Assembly (NCBI GenBank): GCA_015256945.1
Contig: JABZLB010000036.1
Coordinates: 1-22,161 of the forward strand
Source: Prevotellaceae bacterium
GTDB lineage: Bacteria > Bacteroidota > Bacteroidia > Bacteroidales > Bacteroidaceae
Length of the DNA: 22,161 bases
Reading direction: 5' to 3'
The translations under genes and the position numbers were made by a program. A model generated the notes under the pieces. It saw only the letters and a list, made by a program, of their open reading frames with translations, searched no databases and was not told where the DNA came from. This document shows positions 14,117 through 21,615 of the stretch, in pieces. Every line of letters starts with the position of its first letter. Position 1 is the first letter of the stretch.

Positions 14117-15223
14117 ATGAAGATTGGAATTCCTAAAGAAATTAAGCAAGGAGAGTATCGTGTTGGTATGACACCTGCAGGAGTATCAGAACTGATTAAG
14201 CACGGTCACGCGGTGTTTGTACAGCAGACAGCGGGTGAGATGAGCGGTTTTTCTGACGACGATTATCTACGGACAGGAGCCGTAATTCTGCCTGCGATGG
14301 AGGACGTTTATGCCACGGCTGACATGATTATAAAGGTGAAAGAACCCATTGAACCAGAGTATTCGCTCATACGTAAGGGGCAGCTGGTTTATACTTACTT
14401 TCATTTTGCCAGCGACCGTCCGCTTACAGAGGCCATGATTAAGAGCGGTTCCGTGTGCCTTGCATACGAAACTGTTGAAACCTCTACACGCTCTTTGCCG
14501 CTGCTTGTGCCCATGAGCGAAGTGGCTGGACGTATGGCTGCCCTCAACGGCGCGTTTTATTTGCAGAAGACCAAGGGCGGAAGCGGCAAGCTGATAGGCG
14601 GTGTTCCAGGCGTAAAACCAGTGCGTGTGCTGGTACTTGGCGGTGGAACGGTAGGTGAAGCAGCAGCCAGAATGGCGGCCGGTATGGGCGCAGAGGTTAC
14701 CATTACCGACATTTCGCTGCCTCGTTTACGTCAGCTCGACATTGAATTACCAGCTAATATTCATACCCTTTATTCAACAGAACATAATATCTGTACGGAG
14801 CTTCCCCATACCGATATTGTCATCGGGAGCGTACTTGTACCAGGTGATAAGGCCCCCCATCTGATTAATCGTGACATGCTTAAGCTCATGCAGCCGGGCA
14901 GTGTATTGGTTGATGTGGCTATCGATCAGGGCGGATGCTTTGAAACTTCTCACCCTACGACCCATGCTGAACCTGTATATTTCGTTGACAATATTCTGCA
15001 CTACTGTGTGGCTAACATCCCCGGGGCTGTGCCAAACACCTCTACAATGGCACTCACTAACGCTACATTACGTTACGCTATTGCTCTTGCCGACAAGGGA
15101 TGGCGCCAGGCTTGCAAAGATGATGCTGCATTGTACAGAGGTCTTAACATTGTTGAGGGTAAGGTATGCTTTAAGGCTGTGGCCGACGTATGGGGCTTGC
15201 CATATGAACCTGTTGAGCTATAA
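14117..15223 (+). CDS. ald: Alanine dehydrogenase
   Basis: This NAD-dependent enzyme converts L-alanine to pyruvate and ammonia (reversible). It has 368 residues, normal length. Key residues sit at the family positions: Arg15 in EYRVGMTP, Lys75 in IIKVKEP, His96 in YTYFHFASD and Asp270 in VDVAIDQGG. The NAD-binding Rossmann glycine motif is VLGGGTVGEAAARMA (173-187), followed by the acidic ITDIS. The C-terminal PVYFVDNILHYCVANIPGAVPNTST block is typical. It is monocistronic: own -7 box upstream, hairpin terminator 49 bp after the stop. It could feed ammonia and pyruvate metabolism alongside the glycine cleavage genes, but there is no direct link. Confidence 0.96.
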   Translation: MKIGIPKEIKQGEYRVGMTPAGVSELIKHGHAVFVQQTAGEMSGFSDDDYLRTGAVILPAMEDVYATADMIIKVKEPIEPEYSLIRKGQLVYTYFHFASDRPLTEAMIKSGSVCLAYETVETSTRSLPLLVPMSEVAGRMAALNGAFYLQKTKGGSGKLIGGVPGVKPVRVLVLGGGTVGEAAARMAAGMGAEVTITDISLPRLRQLDIELPANIHTLYSTEHNICTELPHTDIVIGSVLVPGDKAPHLINRDMLKLMQPGSVLVDVAIDQGGCFETSHPTTHAEPVYFVDNILHYCVANIPGAVPNTSTMALTNATLRYAIALADKGWRQACKDDAALYRGLNIVEGKVCFKAVADVWGLPYEPVEL

Positions 15224-15271
15224 AACCAAATAAACCAATAGCATTGTAATTACTTTACATGCTAATAACGA

Positions 15272-15308
15272 GAAGGTTACTGCCAAATGGTGGTAACCTT
15301 CTTGCGTT
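15272..15308 (+). terminator. Hairpin terminator after alanine dehydrogenase
   Basis: Arms GAAGGTTAC (15272-15280) and GTAACCTTC (15293-15301) are perfect. Four inner pairs, two of them wobble, extend the stem to 13 with loop AAAT. It overlaps the ten bases TTCTTGCGTT (15299-15308), also found after the esterase terminator. Confidence 0.75.
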
Positions 15309-15343
15309 TTGGTAAGTAGATAACGGTGTAAGACTCACAGTTC

Positions 15344-15420
15344 GACGGCCGTCAGCAGTGTTGCTGACGAACGTCGGACGATGGGTGTGACGGCCGTCGT
15401 ACGCGCTGCTGACGGCCGCC
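15344..15420. repeat. Palindrome array 2: same 22/23/22 layout as array 1
   Basis: Units lie at 15344-15353 (GACGGCCGTC), 15366-15375 (GACGAACGTC), 15389-15398 (GACGGCCGTC) and 15411-15420 (GACGGCCGCC). Step sizes 22, 23 and 22 are identical to the array at 9795. By hand alignment about 56 of 77 bases agree with array 1. Units 1-2 fold to a 14-position stem (two mismatches) with loop GTGT; units 3-4 pair over 10 positions with one mismatch. Both arrays have the same orientation and are followed by CAAA or AAA. Confidence 0.9.
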
Positions 15421-15436
15421 AAACAATGAGGTTTAC

Positions 15437-15469
15437 ATCAAAAAGGCTGCAACACTATTGTGTGCAGCC
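15437..15469 (-). terminator. Terminator of rhaD (minus)
   Basis: Arms GGCTGCA (15445-15451) and TGCAGCC (15463-15469) pair perfectly, with three more pairs inside after a bulge. On minus they are followed directly by TTTTTGAT (15437-15444). It sits 33 bp past the rhaD stop: a classical intrinsic terminator. Confidence 0.8.
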
Positions 15470-15502
15470 ATTATGATTATATCGAAAACCTGGTAACGTT
15501 AC

Positions 15503-16312
15503 TTAGCGGGGCAGATTGAAAGCTTTTGTCATCTCCTGCATTTGGGCATTGCTCATACCTTCGGGCTCAAAGCCCATGGCACGACAATCCATATAAATTT
15601 TTGCACTTTTTGAAAGTACATCAATCTGGTCGAAAGCGTCGAGCACGTCGAGCCCCTTGGCAAATACACCGTGTTTCTCCCACAATACCACGTCGTAGCT
15701 TTCAAGTTCGTTCAGCGTTGCCTCTGCAAGGGCGTTGCTTCCGGGCAGTTCATAGGGAACAATACCGAGGCCAAGTGGGCAGAAAGCCTTTGTTTCGGGA
15801 ATCATGCTCCACAATAATTGTGTAAGAACATCTTTGCCAAGAAACTGCCTGTTGTGGCTTAAGGCTACTATTTCAATGGGGTGGGTATGGATGGTGGCCT
15901 TGTAAGGCGACTGTTGTTCAATCAGTCTGTTATGTACAGCAAGATGGCTTGGCAGCTCAGATGTGGGCTTAACGATGTTGTCGGCAACAATAACGTAGCT
16001 GGAACAATCGTCTAAAATACGGATAATACTGCCGTTTTCCATAGGCTGGCGCGCCAAATCGCGCATGCGTTTACCAGTTCCCTTGCAAAAGAAATAACAA
16101 CCGCGCAGGGCGGGTAATGTTGAACCAATGGGAGTTACTGGGCTTATTGCAGGCAGCTGACGCAAGCGGTCGTTGACCCATTGTGTAATATTAACGGTAA
16201 TATTACCACCATTTCGTTCGGCCCATCCGTTCTGCCAGAGATAGCCTGCCACTTCTGCAATTTTGTCTATCTCATGTTGCAGTTCAGGGTTTCCTTTTAA
16301 AATACTTTCCAT
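15503..16312 (-). CDS. rhaD: L-rhamnulose-1-phosphate aldolase
   Basis: This zinc-dependent class II aldolase splits L-rhamnulose 1-phosphate into dihydroxyacetone phosphate and L-lactaldehyde. Its 269 residues compare with about 274 in E. coli. Phosphate-binding and active-site blocks are visible: NGWAERNGGNITV (28-40), KGTGKR (77-82), Glu119 in PTSELPSHLAVH, zinc ligands His142 and His144 in IHTHPIEIVALSH, and His214 in WEKHGVFA. ATG 16312 is the start. It is transcribed with or after the AraC regulator, but 144 bp separates them and a -7 box (16352-16359) suggests its own promoter. It is convergent with ald, with a terminator on each side. Confidence 0.95.
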   Translation of the reverse strand: MESILKGNPELQHEIDKIAEVAGYLWQNGWAERNGGNITVNITQWVNDRLRQLPAISPVTPIGSTLPALRGCYFFCKGTGKRMRDLARQPMENGSIIRILDDCSSYVIVADNIVKPTSELPSHLAVHNRLIEQQSPYKATIHTHPIEIVALSHNRQFLGKDVLTQLLWSMIPETKAFCPLGLGIVPYELPGSNALAEATLNELESYDVVLWEKHGVFAKGLDVLDAFDQIDVLSKSAKIYMDCRAMGFEPEGMSNAQMQEMTKAFNLPR

Positions 16313-16351
16313 TTTTTGTTTTCAGGTGTAAGATTCATTGTTGATTGTGTG

Positions 16352-16359
16352 CAAATTTA
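16352..16359 (-). promoter_or_regulatory. -7 box for rhaD
   Basis: TAAATTTG on minus, 39 bp before ATG 16312. A TTTG lies upstream (16384-16387), but the spacer is 24 bp, longer than the usual 19-21. This is consistent with a promoter that needs the nearby AraC activator (inference). Confidence 0.5.
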
Positions 16360-16456
16360 CAGTCTATATATATAGTATAACTGCAAAGTTTGATATTAAA
16401 ACCTTTAGTTTTGGTAGGTTTACAACAGCATAAAGTTTATATTTTACTATGGTATT

Positions 16457-17362
16457 TTATAAAATATTGCCCTGTTGTTGCTCGGGAATACAGGCGCCGT
16501 GTTCGGTTCTGAAGGTGCTTGGGCGCAAACCTGTCTTGGCCCGAAAGCGCGCCGAAAAATAGTCAGGCGACTCGAAATGCAGCTTATAAGCTATTTCTTT
16601 AATGCTGTTTGTAGTGCTCGAAAGGAGGTTTTTGGCACGTTGTATTTTCAGATCCTGTTGATAAAGAGCAGGTGAAATACCCGTGTATTCTTTGAAAAGC
16701 TTACGAAAGTTAGAATAACTCATACCAGTTTCTTCGGCTATCTGCTGTATGGTTACATCGTCTTCGACCGAGTTTCTGATGCGTAAGCGTGCACGATGAA
16801 TAAGGTCGGCCTTGCCCTTATTTTTGTTAAGCTGGTAGGTTCTTTCTAATGAATACATCATCCCTATGAGGTAATTTACACTGCCTGCCAGCGTTTGCTG
16901 CGAATAAATAGCCTCAGCTTCGGCTATCTCTATGGCCTTATCAAAGACATGAATAAACTCTTCGGAGAAGCCAATATGGTAGACGGGCTTTTCGATACTG
17001 AGGAAATTGGCTTTCATTCGTTCGTCCATATTACGGCCCTTAAAGCCTATCCAGTAGCACTTCCAGCCTTTATCGGGGTCGGGGCAGTACGTATGCCATT
17101 CGCCAGGAAACAATAAAAACACATCGCCTGCACGCAAATGGGTTTCGGGTTGGTGTGCAGAGCGAAAGGTTCCACTACCTTCTTTAATATATTGCAGCTG
17201 GTATTCGTCGAGCTTTCGCCCCCTGTTTACATCAAAATAAAAGCCGTTGGCATGGCCCTGGGTGGGGTAATGCTCGCCAGGTTTAATCTCTTCGTAACCT
17301 ATTGTATCTACATAAAGACCCCACGATACATCACGATCGTTGGCAACAAGGTATTTAAACAT
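16457..17362 (-). CDS. rhaR: AraC-family transcriptional regulator of the rhamnose locus
   Basis: This 301-residue regulator has an N-terminal cupin-type sugar-sensing domain (about 1-150; YIKEGSGTFRSAHQPETHLRAGDVFLLFPGEWHTYCP) and a C-terminal AraC DNA-binding domain with two helix-turn-helix units (about 195-290; VTIQQIAEETGMSYSNFRKLFKEYTG, and IKEIAYKLHFESPDYFSARFRAKTG). It probably responds to L-rhamnose and switches on rhaBAT and rhaD, judged by position between them; the symbol follows that inference. The start is ATG 17362 (MFKYLVANDRDVSWG). An upstream in-frame ATG at 17425 would lie before the promoter at 17388-17419 and is rejected. The stop overlaps a 14-bp AT palindrome at 16453-16466. 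Confidence 0.9.
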   Translation of the reverse strand: MFKYLVANDRDVSWGLYVDTIGYEEIKPGEHYPTQGHANGFYFDVNRGRKLDEYQLQYIKEGSGTFRSAHQPETHLRAGDVFLLFPGEWHTYCPDPDKGWKCYWIGFKGRNMDERMKANFLSIEKPVYHIGFSEEFIHVFDKAIEIAEAEAIYSQQTLAGSVNYLIGMMYSLERTYQLNKNKGKADLIHRARLRIRNSVEDDVTIQQIAEETGMSYSNFRKLFKEYTGISPALYQQDLKIQRAKNLLSSTTNSIKEIAYKLHFESPDYFSARFRAKTGLRPSTFRTEHGACIPEQQQGNIL

Positions 17363-17387
17363 AATGTATTTGTTAGGTATCGCAATA

Positions 17388-17419
17388 CAAAAATAGCAAG
17401 AATAGCATAGCCCACCAAA
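17388..17419 (-). promoter_or_regulatory. Promoter of the AraC regulator gene
   Basis: On minus, -33 TTTG (17416-17419), a 20-bp spacer and -7 TATTTTTG (17388-17395). The expected start is near 17381, about 20 nt before ATG 17362. Confidence 0.7.
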
Positions 17420-17451
17420 AATCATGGCTACAAAATCAAAAAGTAAAGGTA

Positions 17452-17484
17452 TTGCATGAAAGCCCGGATTATCTTTGCATCAAA
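17452..17484 (+). promoter_or_regulatory. rhaB -7 box with candidate AraC half-sites
   Basis: A perfect -7 box TATCTTTG is at 17470-17477, 29 bp before the rhaB ATG, without a -33 TTTG, as expected for an activated promoter. TTGCATGAAA (17452-17461) and TTGCATCAAA (17475-17484) form a direct repeat, nine of ten bases identical, 23 bp start to start. AraC-type activators often bind two direct half-sites about two helical turns apart. The second copy overlaps the -7 box, which weakens the operator reading. Confidence 0.4.
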
Positions 17485-17505
17485 ACCTAAAAACCTGAAA
17501 ATGAA

Positions 17506-18996
17506 ATGGAATTGACAGAACATTACTTTGCTGTTGACCTCGGAGCTACGAGCGGACGAACCATCGTAGGTAGTATAGAGGGAGGGCAGTTACTTCAGCA
17601 GGAACTCACCCGTTTTGACAATAAGCTCATAGAAACCGGCGGGCACGTGTACTGGGATTTGGCTAATCTGTATAACGAAATTATTAAAGGTTTGAAGCTC
17701 GCTCACGATAAAGGGCTGACAATTAGCAGTATTGGCATTGATACATGGGGCTGCGACTTTGTGCTTTTTGACAAAAACGGCAAGCCCTTACACAATCCTT
17801 TGGCTTACCGCGACCCATACACGGTGGGCATGATGGAGCGTTTCTTTGAACGAGTAATGCCTAAAGAGCAGGTGTATGGCAAAACAGGAATACAGCTTAT
17901 GAACTTTAACTCGCTGTTTCAACTCTATGCTATGCGCGAAACGGGGATGGAATCACTTGCCGTTGCCGACAAAATATTGTTTATTCCAGATGCTCTTTCA
18001 TACATGCTCACGGGCGGGGCGGTGTGCGAATACACGGTAGCTTCGACGTCGGAACTGCTGAATCCGGTTACCCGTGAGCTTGACGGGGAACTGCTTAACA
18101 GCGTGGGCGTAAAGCGTGAACAGATGGGACGTATGGTCTTTCCGGGCACTGTTATCGGCACATTGCGTAAGGAAGTGCAGCAGCTGACGGGCCTGGGTGA
18201 GGTGCCTGTCGTTGCCGTGGCAGGCCATGATACGGCTTCAGCAGTTGCCGCCGTGCCGGCAAAGGACGGGAAATTTGCTTATCTCAGCTCGGGAACATGG
18301 AGCCTGATGGGCATAGAACTGGCGAAACCCGTTATCACTGACGAAAGTTTTGCTCTTAATTTTACGAACGAAGGTGGCGTGGATGGCACTACACGTTTCC
18401 TGAAAAACATCTGTGGTATGTGGCTTTATGAACGTTGTCGCAAGGAATGGAAAGAAGAAAACCCTTCGGATGCTGACATACTTGAGCATGGAAAACTGCA
18501 GGCTGATGCCATGAAAGAGGAGGCTTTTCGCAGTCTTATCAATCCCGACGCACAGGAATTTGCCAATCCGGTATCGATGGTTGAAGCCATAAAAGATTAT
18601 TGCAAGCACCATAACGAACCTATTCCAGATAGTAAAGCACAGATATGCAGGTGCATTTTCGATTCGCTTGCCCTGCGTTATGGCGAGTGTTTTCGGAGTT
18701 TAGGCAGTTTTGCTCCGTTTAAAATCGAAACACTCCATATCATTGGTGGAGGCTCGCTTAACCGTTATTTGAACCAGATGACGGCTAATGCGTGCGGTGT
18801 TACCGTGCTGGCCGGTCCGCAAGAAGCCACGGCAATTGGCAACATCATGTTGCAGGCTAAGGCGCGTGGTAGGGTAAACGGCATGGCAGACATGCGTAAA
18901 GTGATAGCCGAAAGCATACAACTCGAGTGCTTTGAGCCTCAAAACACCGAGCTTTGGGCACGTGCTTATGAAAAATATCAACAAATAACTCAATAA
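17506..18996 (+). CDS. rhaB: L-rhamnulokinase
   Basis: This FGGY-family sugar kinase phosphorylates L-rhamnulose to L-rhamnulose 1-phosphate. It has 496 residues, the normal length. ATP-site and substrate motifs are VDLGATSGRT (10-19), SSIGIDTWGCDFVLFD, the catalytic-region AGHDTASAVAA, SSGTWSLMGIE, and the C-terminal IGGGSLNRYLNQMTANACGVTVLAGPQEATAIGN, split here in reading. The start is ATG 17506. It is the first gene of rhaB-rhaA-rhaT, with 14 bp to rhaA, and divergent from the AraC regulator. Confidence 0.96.
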   Translation: MELTEHYFAVDLGATSGRTIVGSIEGGQLLQQELTRFDNKLIETGGHVYWDLANLYNEIIKGLKLAHDKGLTISSIGIDTWGCDFVLFDKNGKPLHNPLAYRDPYTVGMMERFFERVMPKEQVYGKTGIQLMNFNSLFQLYAMRETGMESLAVADKILFIPDALSYMLTGGAVCEYTVASTSELLNPVTRELDGELLNSVGVKREQMGRMVFPGTVIGTLRKEVQQLTGLGEVPVVAVAGHDTASAVAAVPAKDGKFAYLSSGTWSLMGIELAKPVITDESFALNFTNEGGVDGTTRFLKNICGMWLYERCRKEWKEENPSDADILEHGKLQADAMKEEAFRSLINPDAQEFANPVSMVEAIKDYCKHHNEPIPDSKAQICRCIFDSLALRYGECFRSLGSFAPFKIETLHIIGGGSLNRYLNQMTANACGVTVLAGPQEATAIGNIMLQAKARGRVNGMADMRKVIAESIQLECFEPQNTELWARAYEKYQQITQ

Positions 18997-19010
18997 AACT
19001 AAACCTTATT

Positions 19011-20261
19011 ATGAACGCAAAACAAATTGAACAGAATTATCTTGTAGCAAAAGAGCGTTATGCTGCATTGGGTGTTGACACAGACAAAGCGTTGGAAACA
19101 CTTGGCAAAACTCCTGTTAGTCTGCATTGCTGGCAGGCTGATGACGTGGTGGGTTTTGAACGAAACGAAGCCGCTTCTGGTGGAATCCAGACCACAGGAA
19201 ACTATCCAGGTCGCGCGCGTAACATAGAAGAGGTAAGACAGGACATCAATGAGGTAACATCGTTAGTGGGTGGAACCTTTCGCTTAAACCTGCACGAGAC
19301 CTACGGCGACTTTGGAAAGACCTTTGTTGATCGCGATGAAGTAGGCTCCGAACACTTTAAAAGCTGGATGGAGTGGGGCAAGGAGAACGGACTAAAACTC
19401 GATTTTAATTCGACCTCTTTTTCACATCCCAAGAGCGGTTACCTCACACTTTCTAATCCTGACAAGGCTATTCGCGACTTCTGGATTGAACATACCAAAC
19501 GCTGTCGCCGCATAGCCGATGCCATGGGTAAGTATCAAGGCGACCCCTGTATTATGAATATCTGGATTCATGACGGAAGCAAGGATTATACCGTAGAGCG
19601 TTATCGCTACCGCGAAATTCTGAAAGAGAGCCTCGATGACATTCTTTCGGAACAGCTTCCACACATGAAAAGCTGCCTCGAAGCAAAGCTTTTTGGTATA
19701 GGTTTGGAAGCATACACCGTGGGATCGCACGATTTTTATGCAGGCTATTGCTCAAAAAATAATGTGATTTACACGCTCGATACAGGCCATTATGAGCCTA
19801 CTGAGAACGTGAGTGATGCTATTTCGTCGCTGCTTCTCTTCGTTCCTGAACTGATGTTGCATGTTTCTCGCCCCATGCATTGGGACTCAGACCACGTAAC
19901 TCTTTACGATGACAACACGCGAAACTTATTTGTAGAGCTTGTCCGTTCAGGGCAATTGCACCGTGCCCACATCGGTCTTGATTACTTTGATGCAAGTATT
20001 AATCGTATCGGTGCGTATGTAATTGGTATTCGTGCCACACAAAAGAGTCTGCTCCATGGCTTGTTGGAGCCGTTGAATACGCTGCGTAAGTATGAGGATG
20101 AGGGCAAATGGTTCGAGCGTCTGGCCCTGCTTGAAGAAGAGAAATCGCTTCCCGAAGGAGCCGTTTACGATTATTACAACCTGACACATAACCTGCCGGT
20201 GGGCGAGGAATTTATACAGAGCGTCAGCGAATACGAGAAAAACGTATTAAGCAAACGATAA
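19011..20261 (+). CDS. rhaA: L-rhamnose isomerase
   Basis: This metal-dependent isomerase converts L-rhamnose to L-rhamnulose. It has 416 residues, as usual. Identity is shown by the N-terminal VSLHCWQADDVVGFE and GGIQTTGNYPGRARN. The metal/active-site blocks are YTLDTGHYEPTENVSDA (Asp and His) and HVSRPMHWDSDHV (His plus two Asp), with IHDGSKD earlier. The start is ATG 19011, 14 bp after rhaB; it ends 7 bp before the ATG chosen for rhaT, so the three genes form a tight operon. Confidence 0.97.
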   Translation: MNAKQIEQNYLVAKERYAALGVDTDKALETLGKTPVSLHCWQADDVVGFERNEAASGGIQTTGNYPGRARNIEEVRQDINEVTSLVGGTFRLNLHETYGDFGKTFVDRDEVGSEHFKSWMEWGKENGLKLDFNSTSFSHPKSGYLTLSNPDKAIRDFWIEHTKRCRRIADAMGKYQGDPCIMNIWIHDGSKDYTVERYRYREILKESLDDILSEQLPHMKSCLEAKLFGIGLEAYTVGSHDFYAGYCSKNNVIYTLDTGHYEPTENVSDAISSLLLFVPELMLHVSRPMHWDSDHVTLYDDNTRNLFVELVRSGQLHRAHIGLDYFDASINRIGAYVIGIRATQKSLLHGLLEPLNTLRKYEDEGKWFERLALLEEEKSLPEGAVYDYYNLTHNLPVGEEFIQSVSEYEKNVLSKR

Positions 20262-20268
20262 AACCGTG

Positions 20269-21279
20269 ATGATGGAACTATTGTTTGGTTTGCTGATTAT
20301 TGCCATAGGAGCCTTCTGTCAAAGCAGCTCCTATGTGCCAATTAAGCGTATTAAGGACTGGAGTTGGGAGTCGTTCTGGCTTGTTCAGGGCGTTTTCGCT
20401 TATGTTTTGTTTCCTTTGCTGGGTGCCATGCTGACAGCACCAGCGGGCGAATCGCTCGTGAATCTCTTCACTTCACATGCGCATGACAGTCTGATGGCGA
20501 TTTTCTTTGGTATGCTTTGGGGAATAGGTGGACTTACATTCGGCCTTTCCATGCGATACCTTGGGGTAGCATTGGGACAGTCTCTTGCCCTTGGAACATG
20601 TGCAGGGCTGGGTACTTTGCTCGGCCCTGTGTTTACGGGACACGGCGAAAAGCTCACATCGGCTGTTATAATTGGTATCATTGTCACGCTTGTTGGCATT
20701 ACTATTATCGGCATTGCCGGTGGAATGAAGAGTGCTTCACTATCAGACGAGGAGAAGAAAAAGGCAATAGCCGACTTCAATTTCCCCAAAGGCATTTTTG
20801 TTGCATTGCTTTCTGGTTTCATGAGTGCGTGCTTTGCCATTGGCCTTGAGTTTGGTATGCCCGTGGCTTTCAGTGGTGTTAACCCCGTGTTTGCATCGTT
20901 ACCGGCGACCTTTCTCGTTACATTTGGCGGCTTTATTATCTGTGCAGGCTATTGCCTCTGGCAAAATAAACGCAACCATTCGTGGGGTGATTACGGCAAG
21001 AAAAGCCTGTATTTGAATAACCTTCTTTTCTGTGCGCTGGCAGGTGCACTGTGGTATAGTCAGTTCTTTGGCCTGTCGTTGGGCAAGGGTTTCTTGTCAG
21101 GGTCGGCTACATTACTGGCTTTCAGCTGGTGCATACTGATGGCATTGAATGTTACTTTCAGCAATGTGTGGGGCATTATCCTAAAGGAATGGAAAGGCTG
21201 CACCACGAAAACAATCCTGGTTCTTGTGCTTGGACTTGTTGTTTTAGTATTTTCAACCTTCCTGCCACAGCTGTTATAA
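20269..21279 (+). CDS. rhaT: L-rhamnose/H+ symporter
   Basis: This inner-membrane proton-coupled L-rhamnose transporter of the RhaT family (drug/metabolite transporter superfamily) has about 336 residues and ten predicted membrane segments by eye. Family signatures shared with E. coli RhaT are VPIKRIKDWSWESFW after the first helix, GMLWGIGGLTFGLSMRYLGVALGQ, the block FPKGIFVALLSGFMSACFA, LAGALWYSQFF, and VWGIILKEWKG near the end. Possible starts are GTG 20266, ATG 20269 and ATG 20272; I use the first ATG. It is the last gene of the rhaBAT operon, followed about 95 bp later by a perfect palindromic terminator. Confidence 0.94.
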   Translation: MMELLFGLLIIAIGAFCQSSSYVPIKRIKDWSWESFWLVQGVFAYVLFPLLGAMLTAPAGESLVNLFTSHAHDSLMAIFFGMLWGIGGLTFGLSMRYLGVALGQSLALGTCAGLGTLLGPVFTGHGEKLTSAVIIGIIVTLVGITIIGIAGGMKSASLSDEEKKKAIADFNFPKGIFVALLSGFMSACFAIGLEFGMPVAFSGVNPVFASLPATFLVTFGGFIICAGYCLWQNKRNHSWGDYGKKSLYLNNLLFCALAGALWYSQFFGLSLGKGFLSGSATLLAFSWCILMALNVTFSNVWGIILKEWKGCTTKTILVLVLGLVVLVFSTFLPQLL

Positions 21280-21374
21280 ATATGAAAGAATGATTTTAAA
21301 TGACCATAATCATGATATGGAGTAGTTATGAATATGTTTATTTCTAATCAGAATTAAGAAATAATTGACAAACA

Positions 21375-21410
21375 AAAACGAGGTAAACTTATATAAGTTT
21401 ACCTCGTTTT
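21375..21410. terminator. 36-bp perfect palindrome, bidirectional terminator
   Basis: Each 18-base half is the exact complement of the other: it begins AAAACGAGGTAAACTTA and ends with ACCTCGTTTT. The A-rich and T-rich ends give a T tract on both strands. On plus it closes the rhaBAT operon; on minus it lies 7 bp beyond the tRNA CCA end. Confidence 0.85.
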
Positions 21411-21416
21411 GTGTAA

Positions 21417-21494
21417 TGGTAGGGACAATGAGGCTCGAACTCATGACCTCTGCAATGTGACTGCAGCGCTCTAAACCAACTGGGCTATGCCCCT
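21417..21494 (-). tRNA. tRNA-Val (anticodon CAC), CCA encoded
   Basis: Reading minus, the cloverleaf folds. Acceptor stem: AGGGGCA with TGTCCCT (one G-U). D arm: GCCC...GAGC (one C-A mismatch). Anticodon stem CTGCA/TGCAG has a 7-base loop GTCACAT, giving U33 and anticodon CAC for codon GUG. T arm: ATGAG/CTCAT with loop TTCGAGC, then discriminator A and an encoded CCA (21417-21419). The gene body is 21420-21494. Val follows from the anticodon; the A1-U72 first pair and the D-stem mismatch are slightly unusual. Confidence 0.85.
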
Positions 21495-21535
21495 GTTTGT
21501 ATGCCGTTAATTGTATCAAACAGCAAACAACGTAG

Positions 21536-21566
21536 CAAAATTAGAAAAAACAGCAATCGTTACAAA
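21536..21566 (-). promoter_or_regulatory. Promoter of the tRNA gene
   Basis: On minus, -33 TTTG (21563-21566), exactly 19 bp, then -7 TAATTTTG (21536-21543). The expected start is near 21529, about 35 nt before the mature tRNA 5' end. Confidence 0.75.
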
Positions 21567-21586
21567 GCGTTTATTCTTATTTTTTG

Positions 21587-21594
21587 TAAATTTG
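21587..21594 (+). promoter_or_regulatory. -7 box for the GH9 gene
   Basis: TAAATTTG on plus, 21 bp before ATG 21616. No -33 TTTG. It lies back to back with the tRNA promoter. Confidence 0.5.
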
Positions 21595-21615
21595 TTGACG
21601 TAAACCTAAAAACAT

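Noticed and set aside
9872..15343. A mobile island flanked by the two arrays
   Set aside because: The enclosed genes (GH20, ald, lipoprotein) look like normal chromosome; no transposase, integrase or target duplication is visible, and the arrays sit at gene 3' ends.
9795..15420. CRISPR array reading of the palindromes
   Set aside because: Units are 10 bp with 12-13-bp spacers, only four per site, and there are no cas genes; spacing is too short for CRISPR.
16453..16466. AT palindrome at the end of the AraC gene as a terminator
   Set aside because: All AT with no loop, and it overlaps the stop codon; too weak to terminate.
17363..17425. Longer AraC regulator start at ATG 17425
   Set aside because: The promoter (17388-17419) would lie inside the coding region, and the extra residues do not resemble the family.
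21420..21494. tRNA-His (GTG) reading
   Set aside because: On the minus strand, the only fold with U33 in a 7-base loop gives anticodon CAC; GTG would be the wrong strand.
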